Position numbers and translations under genes: made by a program. Shown here piece after piece: positions 34,212-46,169 of a stretch of DNA of 64,000 nt. Each line of letters starts with the position of its first letter. The stretch's first letter is position 1. Under the pieces are notes generated by a model, which was given only the letters and a program-made list of their open reading frames with translations, had not been told where the DNA came from and did not search any database. Origin of the DNA: Prochilodus magdalenae (lineage: Eukaryota > Chordata > Actinopteri > Characiformes > Prochilodontidae); assembly GCA_024036415.1 (NCBI GenBank), contig JAMWET010000019.1:162001-226000 (forward strand), in the 5' to 3' direction.

Positions 34212-35454
34212 GTGATTACATTCCATTCTTACTTTATAGCTATATTACTATTATCATTGTGTAATTTATATATTAGATATTCTGTCTATATATGTTATGG
34301 AAGGCTATTGGCTAGGGGCAGATACTGACTTTCAAGTTGGGCCCCATGGGTGCGCCAATCACTTTGGCCTTGTGGGCTCAGCCGGAAATGGGTCGGCAGG
34401 TGCAATGGTGGGAAAGGGTGGTGCTTATAGCACTGCACCTCAGACTCTTCCAGAGAGAGGTTGCTCTCTCCTTGGGTCTCACGATCTCTCTCCTACCTTT
34501 TGTAGACACCCGTCCATCAACTTATAAAAACCCGAACGCTGCCATTAATACGACTAGAGCTGGCTGACCCAGCTGATCCGTGACCCAGGTGATTTTGGAC
34601 ACTTGGGCTACAGTTGAATCGGTCTCTCAGTGGGTCCTAAATTAGACCAAAGGGCATATCTTTAGCCAGGGTCAGGATATGTTCGTTAAACCCTTGACAG
34701 TTTGGTGGTTTGGCTCCATGTGTCGGTGACACAATGAATTATACTCAACTACCCAAAGCACTAATACAAAGTCATATGTCTGCTTCAAGCCAGATTGTGT
34801 CACATGTCCCAGTGTTAAGCCTTCACTAGAGGCCTTGAAACAACTCAACAAACCTATGGATGTAATCGAATGGTGTATTTCACACAGACATTTTCACACA
34901 TGCACACTTCACAGAAACATTTTCTCTCTGTCACACGCACAAACATGTCCGCTCCTTCCATGACCTCCTGCCTGGCTGTGCTCACAGGAGAGATATCTCC
35001 TAAGTGTCTTCATACATTCTCCAAGCCAACAATGACATCAGATGGAAGATAAAGAAGACTACTTCTGGGGACTGTCCTGCCGCTCAAACATTTCAGAAAG
35101 AGCCCAGCAAACTCAGGTGCCTCAGCTTGAGTTGGAGATTTGACCTATATGAAGTAACACCTGCCAAGATCCTCACATTCATCTTTATCTGCCACTAAAC
35201 CCTCGTCTTTATTTTGTCTCTCCTGTATCCCACGTCCATTTCTGTCTACTGCCATTTCTCCTGGGATATAGCATTAGCATGTGCTTCAAGTTGTGCTGGA
35301 GATTGTGCTGGAGATCCCAGATGGACCCACTCAAACATTTCCAGATGGTATTAGCGATTCAGTAATTAAAAAAAAAAGTACCAGCTGTAGTAATTAGGGC
35401 TGTGTTCGGGAAAGAGCCTGACGATACGGGTTACGATTAGACATACAGGATCTA
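34212..35454. other. Intronic; nothing recognised
   Basis: Unassigned. The frames at 34297-34567 are chance overlaps. Confidence 0.5.
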
Positions 35455-37143
35455 ACTAAAGTGAGTACACCCCTCAAATTTTGGTAAAAATTGTATTATA
35501 TATATTATATGTATTATATACAATATATGTATATTGGTGTAGCTCAGCGGATAACACCACTACCTGCCAAGTAGCCACCACCACACGTGGGAGACTGGGG
35601 TTCAAATCCTGGGCTGAGTGACTATGCTGTGCTACACCAATAAGAGTCCGTGGGCAAGACTCCTAACACTACATTGGCCTACCTGTAATATGATTAACCT
35701 TGTAAGTCGCTCTGGATAAGAGCATCAGCTAAATAATGTAAATGTATATATCTTTTCATGGGACGACACTGAAGAAACGACACTTTGCTTGTATAACAGT
35801 GTAAATTTGTTGTGCCCTCAAAATAACTCAACACACAGCCATTAACGTCTAAACTGCTGGCAAAGAAAGTGAGTACACCCCTAAGTGAACATGGCCAGAT
35901 TGTGCCCAAAGTGTCAATATCTTGTGTGGCCACCATTATTTTCCAGAACTGCCTCAACTCTCTTGGGCATGGAGTTCACTAGAGCTTCACAGGTTGCCAC
36001 TGGAATCCTCTTCTTTCCTCTATAAAGACATCACGAAGCTGGTGGATGTTAGAGACCTTGTGCTCCTCCACCTTCCGTTTCAGGATGCCCCACAGATGCT
36101 CAATAGGGTTTAGCTCTGGAGACATGCTTGACCAGTCCAGCACCTTTACCCTCAGTTTGTTTAGCAAGGCAGTGGTCATCTTGGAGGTGTGTTTGGGGTC
36201 ATTATCATTGTTGGAATATTGTTCTGCTGCTGTTTCCGAAGGGAGGCAAATGTTCTCTGCTTCGGTAAGTTACAGTGCATGTTGGAATTCTTGGTTTCCT
36301 CAGTGAACTGAAGCTCCCCACAGCCGGCAGCACTCAAGCAGCCCCAAACCAGGACACTCCCACCACCATGCTTGACTGTAGGCAGGGTCACTTGTCTTTG
36401 TACTCCTCACCTGGTTGCTGCCACACACACTTCACACCATCTGAACCAAATATGTTTATCTTGGTCTCTTTGACCACAGGACATGATCCCAGTAATGCAT
36501 GTCCTTAGTCTGCTTGTCTTCAGCAAACTGGCCGTGGGCTTTCTTCGGGCACAACAGCCATGCAGACCAGTTTGATACAGTGTGTGGCGTATGGTTTGAG
36601 CACTGACAGGCTGACCTCCCAACCCAACCACCTCTGCAGCAATGCTGGCAGCACTCCTACATCTATTTTTTGAAACCTCTGGATATGACGCTGATCATGT
36701 GCACTCAGCTTCTTTGGGGGACCAGGACGAGGCCTGTTCATGAGTGGAACCTGTCCTGGTGAACCGCTGTATGGTCTTGGCCACAGTGCTGCAGCGCAGT
36801 TTCAGGGTTTTGGGTATCGTCTTATAGCCTAGGCCATCTTTATGTAGAGCAACACTTCTTTTTTTTCAGATCCTCAGAGAGTTCTTTGCCATGGGGTGCC
36901 ATGTTGACCTTCCAGTGACCAGTATGACAGAGTGTGAGAGCGATGACACCAAATGTAACACACCTGCTGCCCATTCATACCTGACACCTTGTGACACTAA
37001 CGAGTCACATGACAGTGGGGGGAAATGGCTAATTGGGCACAATCTGGCCATTTCCTCATAGGGGAGTGCACTTTCGTTGCCAGCGGTGTGTTGCGTTGTT
37101 TTGAAGGCACAGCAAATTTACACAAGCTGTACACTGACTACTA
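35455..37143 (-). mobile_element. Tc1-type transposon (agtgagtacacccc type), degraded and split by a SINE
   Basis: The left end holds two agtgagtacacccc blocks (35461 and 35869). On the minus strand there are scattered transposase segments in the order expected: GPPKKLSAHDQRHIQRF (36660-36730, N-terminal region), SVLVWGCLSAAGCGELQF (36300-36360, before the second Asp) and DWSSMSPELNPIEHLWGILK (36055-36145, the DDE region with SPELNPIEHLWG). Frames are broken between them. The right inverted repeat (attgggcacaatctggccat) pairs with atggccagattgtgcccaaa at 35889, but the outermost right terminus is lost at 37143. Non-functional. Confidence 0.85.
35533..35745 (+). mobile_element. tRNA-derived SINE inside a Tc1 terminal repeat
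   Basis: A box TAGCTCAGCGG and B box GGTTCAAATCC (decayed by one base), then the usual body and tail. Surrounded on both sides by the left terminal sequence of the Tc1 element. Confidence 0.9.
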
Positions 37144-37790
37144 AGGCTATGTTCAGACTGCCAGCCCAAATCCACTATCCAGATTGCCAACACTGCCTAT
37201 GAATCCAGATTGATGAATCTGAATTTTCCGAATCTGTCTCAGGCTGGATGCTCTTGATGTTTAAATCCATTTTCAGAGTGTCTTTTGCGCCACCTATGAA
37301 TCCTGTGTTCAAAATAGTGGTAACAATGACACCCATAATGCTTAAAGATTCAAGAGCAACTTTATAATATCAGATTTCATAACATCTTAACACACCTGCT
37401 CGTACAAACACTACAGACACTCTGACACTTATGCTTTTATTGACCATGTAATCCAACACTTTATATTGGGTTTTTTTTGACGTAATTTAAATGTTGAACT
37501 AATTTCATTTCAGAAACATAAACCCCATAAGTGGTCTTTACAGGCTCGAAGTGAAGTGAAATGAAGTCTGGCTGGTAATACAGGACATGCGATGTAGTAT
37601 GATGATCTGCCGTATATGTTGCTCAGCTTTTCCAAGACTTAAATGAGCAAACCTTGTTCAAAGCCATAGCTGTCCTAGTACAACATTCATACTTACAATG
37701 CTCTTATGAACAGATCCTGTAGTGCATTATGAAACCTAATATTATAAAGTTGCATACTCCTGTTTATAAAGTGTTTTGCATGTAAATATA

Positions 37791-38323
37791 CAGGGGTTGG
37801 ACAATGAAACTGAAACACCTGTCATTTTAGTGTGGGAGGTCTCATGGCTAAATTGGACCAGCCTGGTGGCCAATCTTCATTAATTGCACATTGCACCAGT
37901 AAGAGCAGAGTGTGAAGGTTCAGTTAGCAGGTAAGAGCACAGTTCTGCTCAAAATACTGCAATGCACACAGCATTATGGGTGACATACCAGAGTTCAAAA
38001 GAGGACAAACTGTTGGTGCACGTCTTGCTGGCGCATCTGTGACCAAGACAGCAAGTCTTTGTGATGTATCAAGAGCCACGGTATCCAGGGTAATGTCAGC
38101 ATGCCACCAAGAAGGACGAACCTCCACCAGCATCACGTGGTGACCTGGCCACTATCCTGCAAGAGGAATGGCTTAAAATCCCTCTGACCACTGTGCAGGA
38201 CGCAGTATATGTCATTCCCAAGACCAACTGACGCTGCATTGGCCGCAAAAGGAGGCCCTACACCATACTAATAAATGATTGTGGTCTAAAACCAGGTGTT
38301 TCAGTTTTATTGTCCAACCCCTG
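37791..38323 (+). mobile_element. Internally deleted Tc1 derivative, copy 2 (both ends present)
   Basis: Flanked by TA on both sides. The terminal repeats are about 31 bp, starting CAGGGGTTGGACAATGAAAC. Contains the start of a Tc1 transposase (VRPSWWHADITLDT on the reverse strand is a shadow frame; the real one is on plus), then the deletion junction shared with copy 1. No catalytic domain. Confidence 0.92.
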
Positions 38324-38475
38324 TAACTAGTTTAAAGTAATTATACACGCTTATGACTGGTAGATACTATGTATATCTTATAACACCTTATAAATGCATT
38401 TAAGTAGCATTTTGAATACAGCACTCGTAGGAAGTGTCACCTCCAGAATGATTTGTGATAGCCTGGAAAACAAAA

Positions 38476-38867
38476 TGTCACATCCTTGTCTGTCTGCCTG
38501 GTCATGTTCATATGTCACACACCGCCCCCTCTGGTTACTTCATGTTATTACACTGCCTTTCCTGCTCCACCCTGGCTCCACCCTCTCCCACACCTGATGC
38601 TAATCTGAACTCATTTGGACTTCCATTAAGACCCCTTTGTTTGCCCTGCTTGTGGGTGAAGTATCTGTTTTCCCCTTGTGAGTTCTGAGCCGTGTTTTGT
38701 AGTGTTTGTGTTTATTCCTGAGGTCTGACCCCTGTTTTGTTTCTGATTGTCTTCACTCTCTTTATGGATATGTCTCTGTTGGTACCCACCTGTGTTTTGA
38801 CACGTTTCTAGACAAACCTGAATAAAACCACTATGCGTTTGCAACCTGCCTCAGCCTCCCCGTTACA
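38476..38867 (+). mobile_element. Solo-LTR-like element with 5-bp target duplication
   Basis: Starts TGTCACATCC and ends CGTTACA; CAAAA flanks it on both sides (38471-38475, 38868-38872). AATAAAACCACTATGCG lies about 45 bp from the 3' end. A related copy is on the minus strand at 6754-7244. No internal gag or pol region adjoins it. Confidence 0.6.
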
Positions 38868-39334
38868 CAAAAAACATGAAATCTAATTTTTGCGCATCAG
38901 ATTCAAACCATATTGGAAGGTGGTTTGAAATGCAATTCCAAATGTAATATTACAGATCGGTCGGGATGCTCAAATCAGATTCCAGAGTGGCTTCTGCGTC
39001 ACTCGCAAGCAACCTGTCAGACGACAATGATGTCAGATCCAAAGTGACAAAAGTGCTGGGATGCACTGAGAAGCTCTGAACCATGACTTGATAGGATTAA
39101 TGCTTGGAGGGTGAAATGATGCACCTCTGTCTCTCCTGCATCCACGTATGAAAGCCACGTCACCAGCTAAGTTAATGTCACCTACGCCAGTACCACAGCA
39201 ACTCTCGCAGAGAGTTTGATGATGTCCGGACACACAAATCTGATCGGATCATTTATGAATAACAGAGCGGACGGTCATCTCAAAAAATCAGATTTGAGAG
39301 ACAAATCCAATTTGCCTCCAGTCTGACCACATCT

Positions 39335-39839
39335 AATGGCTGAAGACAGATGATAACACTGCTAACTGATGGTCGTGCAGGGGGGTTTCAACACAACACA
39401 ATATGAACCACTGTCCACTGCTTAAACCATTAATTATAAATCAATACTGTGTTTTAATAGTGTCACAAAAATTAGATTGTGATACTCCAGCGAATCAGCG
39501 CTGTCAGTGTAACGCCTGCTTGTTACCATACGCCAAAAAATGATAAGTGTGAGTGTGCTGAAGAAAGGGGTTTTGTTGGGGCGGCAGAGTCCGAGGTATG
39601 AGATGTGCAGTGCAGAAGAGTCGTTTCAGCCCCAGGCACTCTGTCCACAGAGGAACGCTGACTTTCTGATGCAAACCGTAAACTGCACGCTGAAATTACA
39701 CATCAGCTCTCTGAATCTCACTCTCTCACTGAACATCTAACCTGCCCCGCACTAGGCAAGCACTGTCGAATGAGAAACAAATGCTTGCTTATGCAGTTGT
39801 AGATACTAGCTAAATGCTAAGGTGAAGCGTAGAGGTGAG
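39335..39839. other. Intronic; nothing recognised
   Basis: Unassigned non-coding sequence. Confidence 0.5.
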
Positions 39840-40197
39840 GCCTATTGGTAAGGCCTGCTCACCCACAGGCCTCTGAAGGTGAGGTATTGACCTGATTGCT
39901 GAACCAGGAAACCATGTATTCATGATGTCCCCTTTTGAGATTGGGCTTGACACTGCAGGTGGTAAGTAAACTATGCATTTCAGAAGGGCCTGGTTTTGAT
40001 CCAGGCTGGAGCGCCTGGGGTTCTTTCTGTGTGGCTTTGCATGTTCTCCATGCCTCTGTGCGAGTTCCCTCCAGGTGCTCCAGTTTCCTCCCACAGTCCA
40101 GAAGTCAGGTTAATTGGAGATGCTAAATCGCTCCCTATGTGTGAGTGAGTGAATGTGTCTGTGTGTCTGACCGGGGTGTTTCCTGCCTCGGCCCAGT
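39840..40197 (+). mobile_element. SINE-like interspersed repeat (gcctcacagcaagg type), partial
   Basis: Contains ggggttctttctgtgtggct, catgttctccatgcctctgt, ttccctccaggtgctccagt, tcctcccacagtccagaagt and aggttaattggagatgcta in the order seen for this fish repeat. Its 3' part was cut off after ggggtgtttcctgcctcggcc, exactly where a tRNA-derived SINE begins. Confidence 0.65.
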
Positions 40198-40418
40198 GGT
40201 TGGTGTAGCTCAGTGGATAACACTACTGCCCGCCAAGGAGCCACCACTGCATGTGGGAGACTGGGGTTCGAATCCCGGTCTGGGTGACTATGCTGTGCTA
40301 CACCAATAAGAGTCCTTGGGCAAGACTCCTAACACTACACTGGCCTCCCTGTAATATGATTAACCTTGTAAGTCACTCTGGATAAGAGTGTCAGCTAAAT
40401 GCCATAAATGTAAATGGG
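40198..40418 (+). mobile_element. tRNA-derived SINE
   Basis: A box TAGCTCAGTGG, B box GGTTCGAATCC, body and tail all present. Confidence 0.92.
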
Positions 40419-42815
40419 ATTAAGCAGTTTAGACAAAGAGTGAGTGGGGAGTAACCGGTTTGGGATTTAGCATTTTAAACAAATGACCTTTTCATATCAT
40501 CGCTTCCAGTAACTAACCTGATTTGGCTTGCATTCATGTTTCCAGCCAAGTCTTACCACAGCTTGCAGTGTAACCGGTTTCATTGCGTGTGGTATTTGCA
40601 TGCTGTCATCTTGCCTCCACATGGCAGATTTTACCACTGCTGTATTTCAGGCATTGTCTTAAACTAGTGGACGGCTCCCCACAGCGGACTTCCTAGTCGA
40701 AAAGTGGTTCACATATGCTTGGGAAAAGTCTGAATGCTTAACATGACTTGTGTTTACTGGGAAAGTCCTGGCCTTCAGTGAAAAGGGTCAATCAGTTCCT
40801 CGGTTACGCGGCAAGCGGAAAAGCAATACCGTGGGGCTAGCGGGGAATGGTTCCCATGATTGTGGAGACCTGTCCAAGCACAGTAGCCATAACAAGCCAA
40901 AGAATCAGAAATCTACAAACTATTTCTGAGGCTTTTATGAGATTTCATCAGCGATTTCAAACCTGTGTATGAAACAGTAACATCACTTTTAAGTTTCAAA
41001 TACTTCAGTTTCTCTCAGTTCATAGAAATAAGAGTCTGGTCTTGTATGGCTGGAAATAACTGCCCAGAGGCGCTACCAAGATGTCCGCCAAGTTTCCTAT
41101 AAGGGCTTTGACGGAAGCTAGTAAGAGGAATGCCAGATGCTAAGGAGGACTCGTCTTTAATACGAGGTCTTCCAGCAAACTTTGAGAAGGAAACAATACA
41201 AAGGAACACATGAGGACATGTACATCAATATGGATGGATGTCAAATGTTTAGAAACCTTAACCCTTTATCAACACAACCTCTTCTTTATGTTTCACATGT
41301 GTCACTGTAGCTGAATGCTGCTGTGCTATACCCAAACCCAACACTAACACTGACCTCTCCAATGAAAAGCTAATATGTAGGCTTCTTCACAGTCAAAAGT
41401 CAAATTATTTTTCATGGTGGAGTCCAGCCACAGCTCTTCCCAAACCGGGGTCTTCACAAACAGCTTCATACACATGACTACACTTGCCCATAGACAAGTG
41501 ATACCATGCCAGTCTCTGAGGGCTTATTGAAAACGGGCCTGTAAATAATTTCAAGGTAAACGGTGCATGTGTACGTTCCCCTCTTGTCACCTCTAACAGC
41601 TACCTGCCAAACGCTGTGCCTGAAATGTGCTAATATTAGCATTTGTTTGTCCTATTAGCCTGCTTTCATGTCTCAGAGCAGCACCCACAGATGTCCGTTA
41701 ATCCACTTGGCTTTTTACCTGAACAGCATCTGAGGTATTACTCACTTCAGGGGATGATGTGAGCAGTGCACAAAGGTGACAGCTTCTCTCTAGCCAATTC
41801 TGGAATACAGAGCGACCCACTTTCCGCTAAGTACACCTCTTTTTCCCGGAAAAGGTCGTGCCTTTCATCTTTTCCCATCACCATCCACCTGTAATTGGAG
41901 AGGCACCGAGAGGCTGTCTCTGTTTGCCGCCGTGCTAGTACGTGTCAGGGCACACTGACAGTGAATCACCTCTACCCTCCTTTCCTGCAGGAGGCCACCT
42001 CCAAGCCTGACCCTGGAGGGGTTCCATTAGCTTCTCCTCCCACGTCTTTTATTGTGTTATTGTGGGAGGTTTTTTTTTCAGATGCTGGGAAAATACATAA
42101 ATACGCTCTCTCCACTTCCTGCCGGGAAAAACCACAGCACTGCTGCTCAATCAAATCCGTTATTTTTAACTCCAGATTTTACATTTTTAAAGCGTTTGTA
42201 AAAGGACAAATGAACCAGCAGAAATGTCCTAAAAATCCTGCTATCAAAATTAAAAACACATTTCCATCTCTCCTTGCCACAGCCACTTAACCATATCCAC
42301 TGGCTTACCTTCACACAAGCAGGAACCCAAACACACCACGGCTGCCTTCCAATGTCTTTCTCATGTGCATCTAAAGTGACTAGCGGAGCTGTTTCTGAGG
42401 AGATTAGATATAAGACAGAATCTGCCTGCATACAGAAGGAGGAACTCTAACGTTCTGGCTCACTGTTGCTTTTAGCCTGTTGTCGTCCTCATTTCTACCA
42501 TTAGAAGAATTCCCTCTCTCCAGTGTAATGATGATGTTGAGACAGATACTGTAGCTACTGTACATTGTTCAAATAAAACTATTATTATTTTCACATGGCA
42601 TTATGTGCACTGTGTATGATACATCTATACTTGGTAAGCATATAGCTTGAGTCTACAGTTGGCTGTTATTGCACAGTACGGTCATTTACTCTCATTTGCT
42701 CTGACCTTGCATACTGCATGTATGCTCTGCTCCAATGCCTTTCAAACCTGACTAGATACATGCACACAGACTCTACTGTTTAATGCATGTGTAGTGTAAA
42801 TTTCATGATTTTTTA
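40419..42815. other. Intronic; one repeat pair
   Basis: No exon recognised. The segment 41009-41100 (agagtctggtcttgtatggctggaa with ataactgcc) matches 44960-45050 (ggagtcgggtcttgtacggctggaa with ctaactgcc), so it belongs to an interspersed family that I cannot name. Confidence 0.45.
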
Positions 42816-42832
42816 ATATATATATATATATA
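42816..42832. repeat. Short (TA)n tract
   Basis: Directly precedes the next Tc1 derivative. Confidence 0.85.
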
Positions 42833-43368
42833 CAGGGGTTGGACAATGAAACTGAAACAGCTGGTTTTAGACCACAATCATTTATTAGTATGGTGTAGGG
42901 CCTCCTTTTGCGGCCAATACAGTGTCAGTTGGTCAGGGAATGGTTTTATACTTTTTGGATGCATCAGTGGTCAGAGGGATTTTAAGCCATTCCTCTTTCA
43001 GGATAGCTTCCCAGCGTCACTAGTTAATCCTGTTGGAGGTTCGTCCTTCTTGGTGGTATGCTGACATTACCCTGGATACCGTGGCTCTTGATACATCACA
43101 AAGACTTGCTGTCTTGGTCACAGATGTGCCAGCAAGACGTGCACCAACAATCTGTCCTCTTTTGAACTCTGGTATGTCACCCATAATGTTGTGTGCATTG
43201 CAGTAGTTTGAGCAGAACTGTGCTCTTACCTGCTAACTGAACCTTCACACTCTGCTCTTACTGGTGCAATGTGCAGTTAATGAAGATTGGCCACCAGGCT
43301 GGTCCAATTTAGCCATGAGACCTCCCACACTAAAATGACAGGTGTTTCAGTTTCATTGTCCAACCCTG
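42833..43368 (-). mobile_element. Internally deleted Tc1 derivative, copy 3 (both ends, reverse orientation)
   Basis: TA on both sides and the same terminal repeats as copies 2 and 4. The deletion junction (agcgtcactagttaatcctg) differs from copies 1/2 and from copy 4, so it represents a separate deletion event. The transposase start complement (gaactctggtatgtcaccca) lies on the right side. Confidence 0.92.
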
Positions 43369-43370
43369 TA

Positions 43371-43522
43371 TATTGTACTTTTTGTGCTTCCTCACTTAGT
43401 GCTTGTATTTGTATTGCAATTATTAGTACTTGTTAGTCCAGGAGCTAAAGCAGAGTAAGAATTTCATTTTACAGTAGAGTGCTTGTTTCTCTGTGCATGT
43501 GGCAATAAACTCTTGAATCTTA
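43371..43522 (+). mobile_element. Possible LINE 3' end
   Basis: Ends gtggcaataaactcttgaatct, like the 3' terminus of CR1/L2-type LINEs, and contains agtaagaatttcattttaca. No coding part is attached. Low confidence. Confidence 0.35.
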
Positions 43523-43589
43523 AATATTATATGGCTGCAATCAGATGTAAAGCTTCTTAGTGCTGTCTGCTTTCTAAATTCACCACCAT

Positions 43590-43990
43590 TCAGGACACAT
43601 CATCAAATAGGAGGTTAAAACTGCAAACTGAAAAAAAGATGCCTTCCCTGGCACAATTCTGAGGAGGGTTTCCTGTAGGTTGGGATTTTAGCCACTGCTG
43701 GTAAACCTGTATGACCGTATGCTTCCATACACCTGCAGATTCAGCTACTTCCTTCACACTATGGTTTTTGGCCACGCCCCAATGCAGTCACTCCTTTTAG
43801 CCAATCATTAACATCTGCTTTGGAGCCATTTTCCACACATGTAACGAGACATTCTCTGCACTGTATGGCCTCTTCTCAGTTTATGGATCCCGTCACTCAC
43901 ACCCCACAGGTCTTTATAGGTCCATCATCCTCATGCAGCGCCATCTGCAGGAGCCTGAATTTACTACCACTTATGTTTATATCTGGCTTT
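43590..43990 (-). mobile_element. Tc1-type N-terminal fragment
   Basis: On the minus strand, HSVKEVAESAGVWKHTVIQV then YQQWLKSQPTGNPPQNCA, a helix-turn-helix segment. It matches the plus-strand fragment at 29600-29880 at both protein and flanking DNA level. No catalytic part. Confidence 0.6.
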
Positions 43991-45223
43991 AGAGACTACA
44001 GCGACTAACTATGACATGTCTTAACAGCTGAAAAGTTCTTAGGGTTCACAGAGTCAGCCAGCAGGAGCGGAGAGGCCTGGTTCATAGAAAATCAGACAGT
44101 CTTCCAGTCCTTTGTTTCCAGCACTGATGACTGATCTGCCAGCATAACAGCATTATATAAAACTTGCATAAGCACCGCGCCATCAGTCAAACCACATACA
44201 ATAATACAGAGCAAATGTGCTTTTCTGGAGCGGGCATTAATCCAGCACAAAGACAGATCAACAGATTATTCCTAAACACACCACACCAGGCTTTACTGGC
44301 TAATCTGACATGTGACGTACGGTTCGTGCCACAGCCGATGTCAACAACTTCAGAAAATAGGGTTATATGAACACGCTTTGGAGAAGAGGCTTTCCTACAA
44401 GGGTATAAATGCTAGTAAGTATGTGTGTGAAAATCCTCATAAACCAGCCTTCAAATAAACAGTCACCATCTGGTACTGGATTAAGGCTGAAGGAAAACAT
44501 GGAGGAGAACAAGCCTTGGGCAATAGCCTACAACCGGATCAATACTGAACGTACGGCATTGATTGTCAGCAGGCAACTGTAGCAACGGTTTACAGCATGC
44601 CTAGTCATCCAGCATGGGCCTTTGTGTTCTCTAGCCTCACCATAGCAGTGGAGATCACTACAAACTGTTCACTGGCTTGTTGTCAACAAGAGACCATACC
44701 AGATGTGACCACCGCATTATGTATGTAAGGTCACTCTTTTCAGTCCTCATTACCTTCTCTGCACTTTAAACTCTCCTCAGAGACCAGGCTCTGTTTGATA
44801 GGGTGATCATGGACCGAACAAACTTACTACTGTATTAGCTTGAAAAGGTGCGATATAGTAAGACTAGCTGTGTGCATGTATTCTACAGGCTTCCATCACA
44901 GTGGAGATCTGTGCAGGTTTAATGTTTATGAAACACTACCATTGGTCTCAGTTTGAAGCATTTCAGTCTCTCCCTATATAACGAGATTGGAGTCGGGTCT
45001 TGTACGGCTGGAACTAACTGCCTGGAAGCTTTGCAAAGGACTTTAACCTTGTAGGAGCAATGTCAGAAAGCCGAAACCGAACAAAATGAATAATTTGGCC
45101 GAAAAATTAAATAGGCTAAATCCCAGATAGCAAGTGGTGTGGGCCAAATTTAGCAAGACATGGCACTACTGTGCTGTCAACAAGTGGGTCAGATGAAAAT
45201 GTGGAATGTTGGCCAGATATTTA

Positions 45224-45224
<1 letters not shown>
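43991..45224. other. Intronic; nothing more than a repeat pair member
   Basis: See 40419-42815 for the repeat at 44960-45050. No exon. Confidence 0.45.
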
Positions 45225-45271
<47 letters not shown>

Positions 45272-45282
45272 TATATATATGT
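45225..45282. repeat. (TA)n(CA)n microsatellite
   Basis: About 18 TA units, then a short acacacac run and a second TA stretch. Confidence 0.93.
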
Positions 45283-45425
45283 TTTTTTTTTAATGTTTTT
45301 TTTTGGTATTGGTATCTTTTCACTTTGGTTGCCAAACATTCAGTGCAGCCCTACCTAAATATTTGCCTCCTCTTTCATAACATCTATAGTGTATTGTTTT
45401 GAGAACATCAGCAGCTTCTTGATAG

Positions 45426-45497
45426 CTGCACATCCTTTCAGACCCATAGCACATAGGGGTGCCCCCCTATGTGCTATGGGTCTGAAAAGATGTGCAG
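45426..45497. repeat. 34-bp near-perfect hairpin with 4-nt loop
   Basis: Bases 45426-45459 pair with 45464-45497 with a single mismatch (45435/45488) and loop TGCC. The stem includes CAGACCCATAGCACATAGGG and its complement. It lies just upstream of a SINE. No mature-miRNA family is recognised in it. Confidence 0.85.
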
Positions 45498-45504
45498 GCT
45501 GGAG

Positions 45505-45790
45505 GTTAGGGAAGTCATGGAGTCATGGGCTGGAGGTTAGGGAACCAGCCTTGTGACCGGAGGGTCGCCGGTTCGATTCCCTGAGCCTACAGTAACGACT
45601 GAGGTGCCCTTGAGCATAACCCCCAACTGCTCCCTGGGTGCCGTGGATAGGGCTGCCCACCGCTCCTGCCCCCTAGTGTGTTTATTCACTAGTGAGTGTG
45701 TTTGTGGTGTTTCACTTCATGGATGGGTTAAATGCGGAGACTAGATTTCCCCACTGTGGGATCAATAAGGGATTAAAATCTTAATAAATC
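45505..45790 (+). mobile_element. Second SINE family (ccggttcgattccct type)
   Basis: A B-box-like GGTTCGATTCC follows tgtgaccggagggtcgcc. The body includes tgccctt-gagcataaccccc, actgctccctgggtgccgtg and gatagggctgcccaccgctc. The end reads gggatcaataagggattaaa. A shorter relative lies at 55341-55565. Confidence 0.7.
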
Positions 45791-46169
45791 TTTTCTCACA
45801 GCGGAAGGATGGACAGAAACACCTGCTGATTGTATCAGATCTGAAGCAAGATTTAGGCACTGTTTATCTGATGGACAGACTTTGGTAGTCGGTCAGGTCT
45901 TGCACAAGTTCCAGATACAAGTTCCAGCTTCTCTATAAATATTTGAATCATGCTTTGAACTCCAGTGGTGGAATCGACTGCTCCTCCTTAATTTATTCTT
46001 TTGGCTTTCTTCTTACGGACGTGGATTTCCCCAGGAATGTCTCTTTGACTGGACTTCAAACTCATCTATGCTCTTCCCTGTCTTTTACACAGGTCGGTAT
46101 GTGTTTCCTGTGTTTTTGCACCCCATATGACCCATTGTGACATAAAAGTAGTTTATATTTTGGTTCATT
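45791..46169. other. Intronic; nothing recognised
   Basis: Unassigned sequence; short chance frames only. Confidence 0.5.

Larger units (their letters stand above)
37145..39334. mobile_element. GGCTatGTTCAgACTG-type MITE, interrupted by two other elements
   Basis: Begins ggctatgttcagactgcca and ends ccagtctgaccacatct, an imperfect inverted end pair. The interior holds repeated aaatc(c/t)gatt-type words in both orientations. Relatives are at 46570 and 60850-61297. The original element is split by a Tc1 derivative (37791-38323) and by the solo-LTR-like element (38476-38867). Confidence 0.65.
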
